From Roseiarcus sp963787135 (GTDB lineage: Bacteria; Pseudomonadota; Alphaproteobacteria; Rhizobiales; Beijerinckiaceae): DNA of 64,000 nt. How positions within the stretch are numbered: the stretch's first letter is position 1; each line of letters opens with the position of its first letter. Under the pieces are notes generated by a model. It made no database searches. It was given only the letters and a program-made list of their open reading frames with translations, and was not told the origin of the DNA. Below, piece by piece: positions 47,593-56,640 of the stretch. The DNA lies in contig CAWBBW010000004.1 in the NCBI GenBank assembly GCA_963787135.1, forward strand, positions 33,670 to 97,669, read 5' to 3'. A program made the position numbers and the translations under genes.

Positions 47593-48202
47593 CGATTACT
47601 TTTACTCCGTTGCCGGCGAAGAGGGCGCTATCCGGTTCGACTGACGCGCAATTATTCACGACGCAATTATTCACGACATGGAGTCCTCCCAAAATCTGGC
47701 GAAACTCGCCGTTGTTCTATGCGAGCTAGTCCCTTCGGGATCCTAACCGTAAGTGTCGGAATTTACCCAGCGCCGCTTGCGTGGGCGGCAGCTCGAGTTT
47801 TCAAACTTTGAGATTTCGCGAGATGGTTCTTGGGAGGCCCGCGACCTTGCCCTGAACCGACCAGCGATCCCCCGTTCTCTTCCCTACGCCGCCATGACCT
47901 TGAGTAGTTTCCGAGGCTACCGCCTTCGAGGGACGTCACCCTAGCGTGGTGTCTGCGCTGCCACGTCGTCACCGCGATCGAATGACGATTCGCAGAAGCG
48001 TCAAGGCGCAAAGCTCGCCTTCGGCAGATAGAGAAGTAAACGTCTTGATGAAGTTGCAGACAAGCCTGTTCGTCGCGCGCCTACCAGGCGAGGTCGGTCG
48101 TCCCGTCGCCGACATGCCCGCATCATTTGCCGAGCGGACTCAGCAGGCGCGAATCCGGAATCGGGTCGACCCTTCGAAGGCGCTGACCGAAAGAACAGTC
48201 CC
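47593..48202. promoter_or_regulatory. Divergent region between etfD and the PHA operon
   Basis: About 610 bases with mixed signals. It contains the tandem repeat at 47648-47677. A plus-strand frame ending at 48206 overlaps the PhaJ start as ATGA; its last 52 codons (KLQTSLFVARLPGEVGRPVA...) could be a small leader gene, but confidence is low. Promoters for both operons should lie here. Confidence 0.4.
47648..47677. repeat. Perfect tandem 15-bp repeat upstream of etfD
   Basis: GCAATTATTCACGAC occurs twice head to tail at 47648-47662 and 47663-47677. The AT-rich core in GC-rich surroundings, about 56 bases upstream of the etfD start and 15-base spacing (about one and a half helical turns), suggest an operator or promoter element. 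A related GCAATTATTCCG occurs at 40866. Confidence 0.5.
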
Positions 48203-48673
48203 ATGAACCAGCTTGGTGGCCACGAATTCGCCGATCTGCGAATTGGCATGGCGGCGACCTTCGCCAAGACGATCACCGAAGCCGACATTGTCCTCTTCGC
48301 CGCGGTGTCGGGCGACAACAATGCCCTGCATATCAACGCCGAATATGCGGCAACGACCATCTTCGAGACCCGCATCGCCCACGGCATGCTCTCGGCAAGC
48401 GTGATCTCCGTCGCAATCGCCAACAAGCTGCCAGGTCCCGGCAGCATCTACCTGTCGCAAAGCCTGCGTTTCCGGGCGCCCGTACGCGCCGGCGATACGG
48501 TTCATGCCGTGGTCGCGGTCACGGACCTCCTCCCCGAGCGCTCCCGCGTGCTGCTGAGCACGGAATGCACGGTGCGGGGAGTCGTGGTCGTTTCCGGCGA
48601 GGCGCTTGTGCTGCTGCCGGCGCCGGCGCGTACCACGCCGGTCCACCAACACGCCGAAGCTGTGACCGCCTGA
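48203..48673 (+). CDS. phaJ: MaoC-family (R)-specific enoyl-CoA hydratase
   Basis: The 156-aa product is a single hot-dog domain. The hydratase-2 motif is present: FAAVSGDNNALHINAEYAAT with the catalytic Asp and His, followed by RIAHGMLSASVIS. It converts trans-2-enoyl-CoA to (R)-3-hydroxyacyl-CoA, the substrate of PHA synthase. It opens the operon leading to the synthase; the next gene starts 52 bases downstream. The phaJ symbol rests on context as well as motif. Confidence 0.85.
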   Translation: MNQLGGHEFADLRIGMAATFAKTITEADIVLFAAVSGDNNALHINAEYAATTIFETRIAHGMLSASVISVAIANKLPGPGSIYLSQSLRFRAPVRAGDTVHAVVAVTDLLPERSRVLLSTECTVRGVVVVSGEALVLLPAPARTTPVHQHAEAVTA

Positions 48674-48725
48674 TCGCATTTCCAAATTGAACGAAAAACG
48701 ACCAAGATCTCTTTGGAGATAACCG

Positions 48726-50393
48726 ATGAACGCCATCCTCGAAGCGAGCCCGAAGCGGGCAGGTCCCTACAAGGATAGTCTCGGCAAGCGGACCGCGAAC
48801 TATGCGCCTCTGTCGCCGCTGAGCTTCCTGCCAAAGGCGGCGGCGGTCCATCCCCATCGGATTGCCCTTGTCCACGGCGTATGGCGCAGCACCTGGGCAG
48901 AGACCTACGACCGCTGCCGCCGGCTCGCGTCCGCTTTGGCGAGACATGGCGTCGGACCGGGCGACACCGTCGCGATTCTCGCGCCGAATGTGCCGGCGAT
49001 GTATGAAGCGCACTTCGGCGTGCCCATGACCGGCGCCGTCCTGAACACGTTAAACATCCGCCTCGATGCCGAGGCGATCGCCTTCCAGCTCACCCATGGA
49101 GAGTCAAAGGTCTTCATCGTCGACCGTGAATTCAGTGCCGTCGCGCAACGCGCCCTGAGCATGCTCGAGCACCGCGTTCTGGTGATCGACATTGACGATC
49201 CCCTGCACCAGGGCGGTACGCTGCTCGGCGCTATAGACTACGAGGCATTCCTCGAGCAGGGCGAAGCCGATTTCGACTGGCCCTATCCCGACGACGAATT
49301 CAACCCCATTGCTCTGAACTACACGTCCGGCACGACCGGCAACCCCAAGGGCGTGGTCACTCACCATCGCGGCGCCTATCTCAACGCCGTCTCGCAGATC
49401 ATCTCCTGGGCCATGCCAGCGCATTCGGTCTACCTCTGGACGCTGCCGATGTTCCATTGCAACGGCTGGTGCTTTCCCTGGGCGATGGCGGCGAACGCCG
49501 GGACCAATATCTGCGTGCGAAAGGTCGATGCGAAGCTGATCTTCGAGGCCATCGAGGAGCATCACGTCACGCACATGTGCGGCGCCCCGATCGTCTACAA
49601 CATGCTGATCAATGCCCCTGGCGACCTGCAGGGCAAGTCCGGCCGCCGGGTCTGCGGCTACATCGCCGGCGCCGCCCCGCCCGCGTCCACGATCGAAGGC
49701 GCCGAGCGCATAGGGTTCGACATCACGCATGTCTACGGGCTGACGGAAACCTACGGTCCCGCATCGATATGCGCCCCGCAGGAAGAATGGCGCTCGCTTC
49801 CTCTGGCTGAACGCGCAAGGCTGCAAGCGCGCCAGGGCGTCGCCAGCCCGATGCAGGAAGCGATGACCGTACGGGACCCGGCCACGATGGAGGCGGTGCC
49901 CGCCGACGGGGAGACCATCGGCGAGATCATGTTCCGCGGCAACATCGTCATGAGCGGCTACTTGAAGAATCCGACCTCCACCGACGAGGCCTTCGCCGGC
50001 GGCTGGCTGCATACCGGCGACCTAGCGGTGGTCGAGCCGGATGGATACGTGCGCATCAAGGACCGCTCGAAGGATGTGATCATCTCCGGCGGCGAGAACA
50101 TTTCCTCAATCGAAGTCGAAGACGTCCTGCACCGTCATCCCGCCGTCGATACCGCCGCTGTCGTGGCGAAGCCCGATCCGAAATGGGGTGAAGTCCCCTG
50201 CGCCTTCATCGAACTGAAGCCGAATGCAACGGTGAGCGAGGCCGAGATACGCCAGTTCTGCCGGGATCAGATGGCAGGTTACAAGGTGCCGAGGCTCGTG
50301 GTGTTCGGACCGATTCCGAAAAACGCCACCGGCAAGGTGCAGAAAGTGCTTCTGCGCGAACGCATCAGGATCATGGGTGAGGCGGCGGCATGA
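48726..50393 (+). CDS. Acyl-CoA synthetase (AMP-forming)
   Basis: The 555-aa product has the ANL P-loop YTSGTTGNPKGVVTHHRG, the acyl-binding segment LPMFHCNGWCFPWAM, the A5 motif VYGLTETYG, the A7/A8 region GWLHTGDLAVVEPDGYVRIKDR and the catalytic Lys in PKNATGKVQK near the end. It activates a fatty or short-chain acid to acyl-CoA with ATP. The last bases overlap the acyl-CoA dehydrogenase start as ATGA, so the two are translationally coupled. Confidence 0.93.
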   Translation: MNAILEASPKRAGPYKDSLGKRTANYAPLSPLSFLPKAAAVHPHRIALVHGVWRSTWAETYDRCRRLASALARHGVGPGDTVAILAPNVPAMYEAHFGVPMTGAVLNTLNIRLDAEAIAFQLTHGESKVFIVDREFSAVAQRALSMLEHRVLVIDIDDPLHQGGTLLGAIDYEAFLEQGEADFDWPYPDDEFNPIALNYTSGTTGNPKGVVTHHRGAYLNAVSQIISWAMPAHSVYLWTLPMFHCNGWCFPWAMAANAGTNICVRKVDAKLIFEAIEEHHVTHMCGAPIVYNMLINAPGDLQGKSGRRVCGYIAGAAPPASTIEGAERIGFDITHVYGLTETYGPASICAPQEEWRSLPLAERARLQARQGVASPMQEAMTVRDPATMEAVPADGETIGEIMFRGNIVMSGYLKNPTSTDEAFAGGWLHTGDLAVVEPDGYVRIKDRSKDVIISGGENISSIEVEDVLHRHPAVDTAAVVAKPDPKWGEVPCAFIELKPNATVSEAEIRQFCRDQMAGYKVPRLVVFGPIPKNATGKVQKVLLRERIRIMGEAAA

Positions 50394-52174
50394 CCTACGC
50401 GGCTCCGCTTGAAGAGATGCGCTTCGTTCTCGACCGTCTCGCTGGACTGCCTGAGATCGCTGCCCTGCCGGGGTTCGAAGACGCGCAGCCGGACGTTGTC
50501 GAGGCGATCCTGACGGAGGCCGCTCGATTTTCGTCTGAAGTGCTGGCTCCACTGAACGCAACCGGCGACCGCCAGGGGTGCCGTTGGGAGGGTGGGCGCG
50601 TCACCACTCCCGATGGCTTCTCGCTGGCCTACCGGCAGTTCGTTGACGCCGGTTGGCACGCCATGCCGGTCAGCCCCGCCATCGGCGGCCAGGGAATGCC
50701 GGCGCTCCTCTCGAGCGCTGTCGCCGAGATGTGGAAATCCGCCAACCTCGCTTTCTCGCTCTGTCAGATGCTGACCATCGGCGCGGTCGAGGCGCTGGCG
50801 CATCACGCGTCAGATGAACTCAAGGCGCGGTTCCTGCCGAAGATGGTTGCGGGCGAGTGGACGGGAACGATGAACCTGACGGAACCGCAGGCGGGCTCCG
50901 ATCTTTCCGCCGTGCGCACGCGCGCCGAGCCAGACGGCGAGCACTATCGCCTGTTCGGCTCGAAGATCTTCATCACCTGGGGCGAACATGACGTCGCCGA
51001 GAACATCATCCATCTCGTGCTCGCACGATTACCGGACGCGCCCGATGGCACGCGCGGGATCTCGCTCTTCGTCGCGCCCAAATTCCTGGTCGCTCCCGAC
51101 GGCAGCCTGGGCGCGCGCAACGATCTCTCCTGCGTCTCAATCGAACACAAGCTGGGCATACACGCCTCCCCCACCGCCATCATGTCCTATGGCGACAAGG
51201 AGGGCGCGATCGCCTATCTCGTCGGCGAGCCGAACCGCGGCTTGGAATATATGTTCACCATGATGAACCATGCCAGGCTAAATGTCGGCCTTGAGGGCGT
51301 GGCGGTTGCGGAGGCGGCCTACCAGAAGGCCGTCGCCTATGCGCGCAGCCGCGTGCAGGGCAAGCCGATCGGCGGCAGTGAGCGCGCATCGATCATCCAT
51401 CATCCGGATGTGCGGCGCATGCTCATGGACATGAAGGCGCGCACCGAGGCAATGCGCGCGCTCGCCTACGTCACCGCCGCCTGCATGGATCGCGCCCGGC
51501 ATCACCCCGACCTCGACGAGCGGCGTCGCAGCCAAGGCCGTGTGGAGTTCCTGACGCCGGTGGTCAAAGGCTGGTCCACCGAGACCTCTATCAACATTGC
51601 CTCTACCGGCATCCAGGTGCACGGCGGGGTGGGCTATGTCGAGGAGACCGGCGCTGCGCAATATCTCCGCGACGCACGCATCACCACGATTTACGAGGGT
51701 ACGACCGGGATTCAGGCGATCGACCTGATTGGGCGCAAGCTCGTTCGCGACAAAGGCGCCAATGCCGCGGCGCTGATCGGCGACATTGAGGAGGAAGTGG
51801 CGGCGCTCGCGCCCACAAACGATCCCGATCTCGCGGCGATCGGTTCCGCTTTGAAGACCGGCCTGAAGTCCTTTGAAGCGGCAACCGACTGGCTCCTTGC
51901 CAATCACGAGAGAAGCCCACGGGAAGCCGCCGCCGGCGCAGTGCCTTACCTCAAGCTGACGGGTGTGGTCACCGGCGGGTGGCAGATGGCGCGGGCTGCA
52001 CGCATTGCCCGGGATCTGACCCAGGTCGGGGAAACCGGCGGCGCATTCCTTGAGAGCAAGATCGCGACGTCGCGCTTCTATGCCGAGCATGTATTGCCGG
52101 AGGCCGAGGCGTTGCGCTTCGAAGTTACCGCCGGCGCTGCATCGACCTTGGCGCTCGCGGAGGCATCGTTCTAG
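50390..52174 (+). CDS. Acyl-CoA dehydrogenase (DmdC/AcdA-like, extended C-terminus)
   Basis: The 594-aa product is the long type with an acyl-CoA dehydrogenase C-terminal extension. FAD-binding signatures include MNLTEPQAGSDLSAVRTRAE and IFITWGEHDVAENIIHLVLA. The catalytic-base Glu lies in ITTIYEGTTGIQAIDLIGRK. It oxidises acyl-CoA to trans-2-enoyl-CoA with FAD, handing electrons to ETF. In this operon its product would be hydrated by the MaoC protein. Overlap with the synthetase gene is four bases. Confidence 0.93.
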   Translation: MTYAAPLEEMRFVLDRLAGLPEIAALPGFEDAQPDVVEAILTEAARFSSEVLAPLNATGDRQGCRWEGGRVTTPDGFSLAYRQFVDAGWHAMPVSPAIGGQGMPALLSSAVAEMWKSANLAFSLCQMLTIGAVEALAHHASDELKARFLPKMVAGEWTGTMNLTEPQAGSDLSAVRTRAEPDGEHYRLFGSKIFITWGEHDVAENIIHLVLARLPDAPDGTRGISLFVAPKFLVAPDGSLGARNDLSCVSIEHKLGIHASPTAIMSYGDKEGAIAYLVGEPNRGLEYMFTMMNHARLNVGLEGVAVAEAAYQKAVAYARSRVQGKPIGGSERASIIHHPDVRRMLMDMKARTEAMRALAYVTAACMDRARHHPDLDERRRSQGRVEFLTPVVKGWSTETSINIASTGIQVHGGVGYVEETGAAQYLRDARITTIYEGTTGIQAIDLIGRKLVRDKGANAAALIGDIEEEVAALAPTNDPDLAAIGSALKTGLKSFEAATDWLLANHERSPREAAAGAVPYLKLTGVVTGGWQMARAARIARDLTQVGETGGAFLESKIATSRFYAEHVLPEAEALRFEVTAGAASTLALAEASF

Positions 52175-52237
52175 CCGGTCAATTCTGTTTCCCACGGGAA
52201 CCGGTCTCAGCCCGGCGGCGTCAGGAGACGCTTCGTA

Positions 52238-55200
52238 ATGGACAACACTGCTCCCACAGACCGCAAGCCCCTCGGGCCGAACGATGAGCGCGACCCGACG
52301 AGGCAAAGCGCGCCGCGACCGCCCGCCAAACCGAAGCGGGCAAGCGGGTCTGCCGAAGCCGCCCCAACCGCGGCGCCGCAAGCAGATCGCCCGAATCCGC
52401 CCGAGGCGCGCAAGGCGACTCCGCCTAAGCCTTGCAGCACGCCGACGCCAAAAGCCATGTCTGCGGGTCCAGAGCACACAGCCGCCGCGCTTAGGGCCGG
52501 AACCGTGGGGCCCGGCGCGCTAAGAATAACCTCGCCGCCAGTAACTCCGACGCAGGAGACTTCCACCCAACCGACGGCCGCGCCGCTTTCCTCCAGCGAT
52601 TCCAAACCCGCTGGACAAGCCGCGGCGCCCGCCCGCCCCGCCGTCGCAGGGCAGACGGACGGCCTCAGAGCCCAATTTCCAATTCCCAACGCGGAAGCGC
52701 TCACCCGCAACATTGGTCAGGCCATAGAGCAGGGAGGCGAGGTGCTGGCCGCCTATTTGAGGCCGCGCGAGACGGGTGAGGTCAGGATGAACCTCACCGA
52801 CGATAGCGGCGAAATGATCCGATCGATCGGGCAACTCGGCCAGTACTACATGACGGATCCATGGGCGGCGTTCGAGGCGCAAACCGCGTTGACGATGCAG
52901 TTCATCAATCTCTGGGCGTCGACGCTGCAGCGCTTCCTGGGCGCGCCAGCGGCGCCGGTCGCGATGCCCGGGCGCCCGGACAAGCGGTTCTCCGACGCGG
53001 AATGGCGCGAAAATCCATACTTCGATTTCATCAAGCAGGCCTATGCGCTGACCACGCATTGGGCGGACGACCTCGTCAAGCGCGCCGACGAAATGGATCC
53101 GCATGAGCGCGACAAGGCGCAGTTCTATTTGCGCCAGGTGACCGCCGCGCTCTCGCCGTCGAATTTCGTCGGAACGAATCCCGAGCTCTTGCGCATGACG
53201 CTTCAGGAGAGCGGTGGAAACCTTGTGCGCGGCCTCAAGATGATGGCCGAGGACGTCAAGGCCGGCAAGGGCACCCTGCGCATCCGCCAAGTGGACGCGC
53301 GCGCCTTCAAGTTCGGCGTCAATCTCGCGAACACTCCCGGCAAGGTGATCTTCCGCAACGAGCTCATCGAACTCATCCAATACGAGCCCTCGACGCCGGA
53401 GGTCTATAGGCGCCCGCTCCTGATCGTGCCGCCCTGGATCAACAAGTTCTACATCCTCGACCTCAATCCGGAAAAGTCATTCATCCGCTGGGCGGTCGCT
53501 CAAGGGTTGACCGTGTTCGTCATTTCCTGGGTCAACCCGGACGAGCGCCTCGCCGACAAAGGATTCGAAGCCTATATGCGAGAGGGGATTCTGGCCGCCC
53601 TCGATTGCGTCGAACAGGCGACCGGCGAGCGCGAAGTCACCGCGATCGGGTACTGCGTCTGTGGAACTCTGCTCGCGGCGACCCTTGCCTACATGGCTGC
53701 CGTCGGCGACGACCGCGTGAAGAGCGCGACCTTCTTCACCACCCAGATCGACTTCACCGACGCGGGCGATCTCAAGGTCTTCGTCGACGCCGAACAGTTG
53801 AGAGAAGTCGAGGAAAAGATGGTCGAACACGGCTATCTCGAAGGGTCGTCCATGGCGCAAGCCTTCAACATGCTCAGGCCGAGCGACCTGATCTGGTCGT
53901 ACTACGTCAACAATTATCTCAAGGGCAAAGAGCCGATGCCCTTCGATCTCCTGGCCTGGAACTCTGACTCGACCCGCATGCCCGCGGCGAACCACAAGTT
54001 CTATCTCCGTCACTGCTATCTTCAGAACGACCTGTCGAACGGGCGCATCGTTCTGGGCGGCAAGATCCTCGATCTGAAGAAGGTGACGATCCCGATCTAC
54101 GAACTGGCGAGCAAGGAGGACCATATCGCTCCGGCCCGCTCGGTCTTCACCGGCGCCAAGTGCTTCGGCGGTCTGGTGCGCTACGTTATGGCGGGTTCGG
54201 GCCATATCGCGGGCGTCGTCAATCCCCCGGCCAAGCCCAAGTACCAGTTCTTGAGTGGAGGCCCGCCAAAGGACGACTTCGAATCCTGGGTCGCCACGGC
54301 CAAGGAGACGCCGGGCTCCTGGTGGCCCGACTGGGCGCAGTGGGTCACGTCGCAGGCGCCCGAGAAAGTCCCATCCCGCAAGCCCGGCGAGGGTAAGCTG
54401 AAAGCCCTCTGCGACGCGCCGGGGTCGTCTTGCCTTCGACGTAGCCGAGGTCGCGAAGGCCGGCGAGGAATTCGCCCTCGTAGCTTGGGTCGGCGGCGGT
54501 TCCGAGGCCGAGGTATCCGATCCGCGGGAGGGAACGCTGCTGCTCAGCGCGCGCCGGGATCGGCCAAACGGCCGCGCCGCCGACAAGGCCGAGGAACGCA
54601 CGCCGCCTCATTCGATCACCTCGTCGGCGCTGGCGAGCAGCATCTGGGGAATCTCGATGCCGAGCGCCTTCGCGGTCTTGAGGTTGATGGCGAACTTGAT
54701 CGCGGTCGCCTGCTCGATCGGCAGGTCGCCGGGTTTCGCGCCTTTGAGGATGCGGTCTATGTAGCCCGCGGCGCGGCGCCAGAGCTCGAAGGAATTGGCC
54801 GAGTAGGACATGAGGCCGCCCTGACGGACGGCTGTGCTGATCCCGTAGATCGTCGGCATGCGGCTTTGGGCAGCGCGCGCGACAATGCGCGGAATGAGAG
54901 ATTCGCCGCCGGTTTCGCCGGACACGATGAGCCCGTCGAAACTTTCGCGCGTGATCGCCTCGAGGCTCGACTCGAAATTGGCGCGATACATGTCCAACTG
55001 CGTCAGCGTGACGTGAAAACGCGGCGCGGCTTCATCCAGTCCTCGCTTTTCCTCAGCGGTAGTCCCGGAGAAATCGCCCAGGAAGGCGACGCGATTGAGG
55101 TTCGGGACAGCCGCCTGCAGGAGCTCGAGCCATTTCGGGCCGAGTTCGGCCGACAACAGCGACAGGCCCGTGACGTTGCCCCCCGGCCGGGAGAGTTTCG

Positions 55201-55432
55201 CAGCAAGACCGACGCCGACGAAATCCCCCGCAACGCCGACAATCGGAACCGTGGCGGTCAGCGTATGCGCCTGGATCAACGCGAAGTCCCCCGTCACCAG
55301 CACGTCGACCCCGAGCGCCAGAAGGTCTGTGATAAGGTCACGCGTTCGCGCCGGGTCTCCCTCCGCGTAGCGCTCCTCCAAAAGAAGGGTGCGGCCGAGG
55401 ACGTATCCGCGTTCCTGGAGCCCCTGGCGTAG
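52238..55432 (+). CDS. phaC: Class I PHA synthase with abnormal antisense-derived C-terminal extension
   Basis: Residues 1-145 are a Pro/Ala-rich disordered leader. Residues 150-725 are a class I PHA synthase: the N-terminal domain with WRENPYFDFIKQAY, then the lipase-like box IGYCVCGTLLAATLAY (catalytic Cys), the catalytic Asp in ELASKEDHIAPARSVF and His in MAGSGHIAGVVNPP. The normal C-terminus would end soon after KALCDAPGS (near 54425). Instead the frame runs a further 335 codons through the antisense strand of PF04392 genes, giving a 1064-aa ORF. The natural stop was lost at a rearrangement junction. The polymerase core is complete, but function with this tail is uncertain. Confidence 0.9.
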   Translation: MDNTAPTDRKPLGPNDERDPTRQSAPRPPAKPKRASGSAEAAPTAAPQADRPNPPEARKATPPKPCSTPTPKAMSAGPEHTAAALRAGTVGPGALRITSPPVTPTQETSTQPTAAPLSSSDSKPAGQAAAPARPAVAGQTDGLRAQFPIPNAEALTRNIGQAIEQGGEVLAAYLRPRETGEVRMNLTDDSGEMIRSIGQLGQYYMTDPWAAFEAQTALTMQFINLWASTLQRFLGAPAAPVAMPGRPDKRFSDAEWRENPYFDFIKQAYALTTHWADDLVKRADEMDPHERDKAQFYLRQVTAALSPSNFVGTNPELLRMTLQESGGNLVRGLKMMAEDVKAGKGTLRIRQVDARAFKFGVNLANTPGKVIFRNELIELIQYEPSTPEVYRRPLLIVPPWINKFYILDLNPEKSFIRWAVAQGLTVFVISWVNPDERLADKGFEAYMREGILAALDCVEQATGEREVTAIGYCVCGTLLAATLAYMAAVGDDRVKSATFFTTQIDFTDAGDLKVFVDAEQLREVEEKMVEHGYLEGSSMAQAFNMLRPSDLIWSYYVNNYLKGKEPMPFDLLAWNSDSTRMPAANHKFYLRHCYLQNDLSNGRIVLGGKILDLKKVTIPIYELASKEDHIAPARSVFTGAKCFGGLVRYVMAGSGHIAGVVNPPAKPKYQFLSGGPPKDDFESWVATAKETPGSWWPDWAQWVTSQAPEKVPSRKPGEGKLKALCDAPGSSCLRRSRGREGRRGIRPRSLGRRRFRGRGIRSAGGNAAAQRAPGSAKRPRRRQGRGTHAASFDHLVGAGEQHLGNLDAERLRGLEVDGELDRGRLLDRQVAGFRAFEDAVYVARGAAPELEGIGRVGHEAALTDGCADPVDRRHAALGSARDNARNERFAAGFAGHDEPVETFARDRLEARLEIGAIHVQLRQRDVKTRRGFIQSSLFLSGSPGEIAQEGDAIEVRDSRLQELEPFRAEFGRQQRQARDVAPRPGEFRSKTDADEIPRNADNRNRGGQRMRLDQREVPRHQHVDPERQKVCDKVTRSRRVSLRVALLQKKGAAEDVSAFLEPLA
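54425..54611 (-). pseudogene. N-terminal fragment of PF04392 ABC substrate-binding protein
   Basis: Starts MRRRAFLGLVGGAAVWPIPARAEQ, a Tat-like signal, continues with RIGYLGLGTAADPSYEGEFL and breaks off after GLRDLGYVEGK at the junction with phaC. About 60 codons remain. The start overlaps the stop of the next array member. Confidence 0.8.
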
Positions 55433-55582
55433 GCCCGCGACGCCTACGTTCGGGTCAGGAAAATCGTTCCAGAAATAGCCGATGCGCGGAATTTTCCCCT
55501 GCGCCCGCGCCGTGAGCGGCCACGCGCCGGACGCCGCGGTAGCCGCCCCGCCGAGAAGACCGAAGAAGTCGCGCCGCCTCAT
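54608..55582 (-). CDS. ABC transporter substrate-binding protein (PF04392 family)
   Basis: The 324-aa product is complete from the ATG at 55582, which overlaps the preceding stop as ATGA. It begins with an RR-type leader MRRRDFFGLLGGAATAASG. The body shows PRIGYFWNDFPDPNVGVAGL, RPGGNVTGLSLLSAELGPKW and FAINLKTAKALGIEIPQMLL, the family's last beta-strand and helix. PF04392 proteins are periplasmic binding proteins of unassigned or aromatic/amino acid-type uptake systems. No permease or ATPase gene is adjacent, which is common for this expanded family. Confidence 0.88.
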   Translation of the reverse strand: MRRRDFFGLLGGAATAASGAWPLTARAQGKIPRIGYFWNDFPDPNVGVAGLRQGLQERGYVLGRTLLLEERYAEGDPARTRDLITDLLALGVDVLVTGDFALIQAHTLTATVPIVGVAGDFVGVGLAAKLSRPGGNVTGLSLLSAELGPKWLELLQAAVPNLNRVAFLGDFSGTTAEEKRGLDEAAPRFHVTLTQLDMYRANFESSLEAITRESFDGLIVSGETGGESLIPRIVARAAQSRMPTIYGISTAVRQGGLMSYSANSFELWRRAAGYIDRILKGAKPGDLPIEQATAIKFAINLKTAKALGIEIPQMLLASADEVIE

Positions 55583-56540
55583 TCGATCACCTCGTCGGCG
55601 CCGGCGAGAAGCGTCGGCGGCACGGCGAGACCGAGCGCGGCGGCGGCTTTCAGATTGATCGTCAGGGCGAACTTGGTCGCGACCTCGACCGGTATCCCGC
55701 CGGGGTCGGCGCCTTTGATGATCTTGTCGACGAAAACTGCGCCACGGCGGCCCATGTCGACGAACACCGGGCCATAGGCCATCAAGCCGCCGGCGCGCGC
55801 GAATTCGGCGGAGGGGTAGATGGCCGGCAGCCGATATTTTTCGGCCAGACGCGCAAGAAGCTGTCGATTGGCGTTGAAGAAGGGTCCGCCGAGCACGTCG
55901 ACGGCCTCGAAATGCGCATTCGCAGCACACTCTGGAATGCGGGCTCGAGCAAGTCGACGCTCTCGATTGGCTGCCCGTGAACCTGAATGCCGAGCATTCG
56001 CGCGGTCCGCTCCGCCGAATCGAAAGCCGTGCCCTTGCCTGCGGCGGCGACATAGAAGACCGATACGTCTCGTAGACCGGGAACCATCTGACGCAGCAAG
56101 TCGAGACGTTTTGCGCTTAAATCGTCCTCGATGAAGGTTAGGCCGGTCGTGCGGCCGCCGGGATGGGCGAGGCTCTCGACGAGACCCGCCGACACCGGAT
56201 CGCCCGACGCGAGGAACACCACAGGAATGGACGGCGCCGTGCGTTGGATGGCGCGGACGTTTGATTCCGCGACGGTCACGATGATATCAACTCTCGCGCC
56301 CGCCAGTTCCGAGGCGAGCGCAGAAACAGTGTCGAACTTGCCTTGCACCGATTTGCGGACGTAGACGACGTTTTGTCCTTCGACGTAGCCGAGATCGCGC
56401 ATGCCTTGGACGAAGGCGTCGAAAAAGAACGGCACGTCAGGGTCAAGAATTCCGATAAGCGGCGTCGTCCCGTTCGCCTTGGCGGCGGGAGGCCAGGCCG
56501 CAACGGCGGCAAGTAGGCTGACAAAATCGCGCCGCCTCAT
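55579..56540 (-). pseudogene. Second PF04392 substrate-binding gene, one-base frameshift
   Basis: The first frame from the ATG at 56540 reads MRRRDFVSLLAAVAAWPPAA, then PLIGILDPDVPFFFDAFVQ and RDLGYVEGQNVVYVRK, to about 55925. The homologous remainder (HFEAVDVLGGPFFNANRQLL, ALTINLKAAAALGLAVPPTL) continues in another frame to 55579. One missing base accounts for it; the joined protein would be about 320 aa. The gene is head-to-tail with the intact copy and shares its terminal ADEVIE motif. Confidence 0.82.
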
Positions 56541-56640
56541 TCGATCACCTCGTCCGCGGCGGCCAGCAGGAGCGGCGGAATTTCGACGCCGAGCGCCTCG
56601 GCGGTCGACAGATTAACGACCGTAACGAATTTTGTCGCCT
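56537..56640 (-). pseudogene. C-terminal remnant of a third PF04392 gene
   Basis: Reads ATKFVTVVNLSTAEALGVE then IPPLLLAAADEVIE and a stop overlapping the next start as ATGA. Upstream of about 56640 homology ends abruptly. It is the broken first member of the tandem array. Confidence 0.7.

Noticed and set aside
52520..53380. Long minus-strand frame opposite the PHA synthase
   Set aside because: Its composition mirrors the synthase codons (Arg/Gly/His-rich) and it has no domain signal; it is an antisense shadow.
54608..56053. 481-codon frame as one large binding protein
   Set aside because: The first 156 residues are an out-of-frame reading of the neighbouring PF04392 gene; the real gene starts at 55582.
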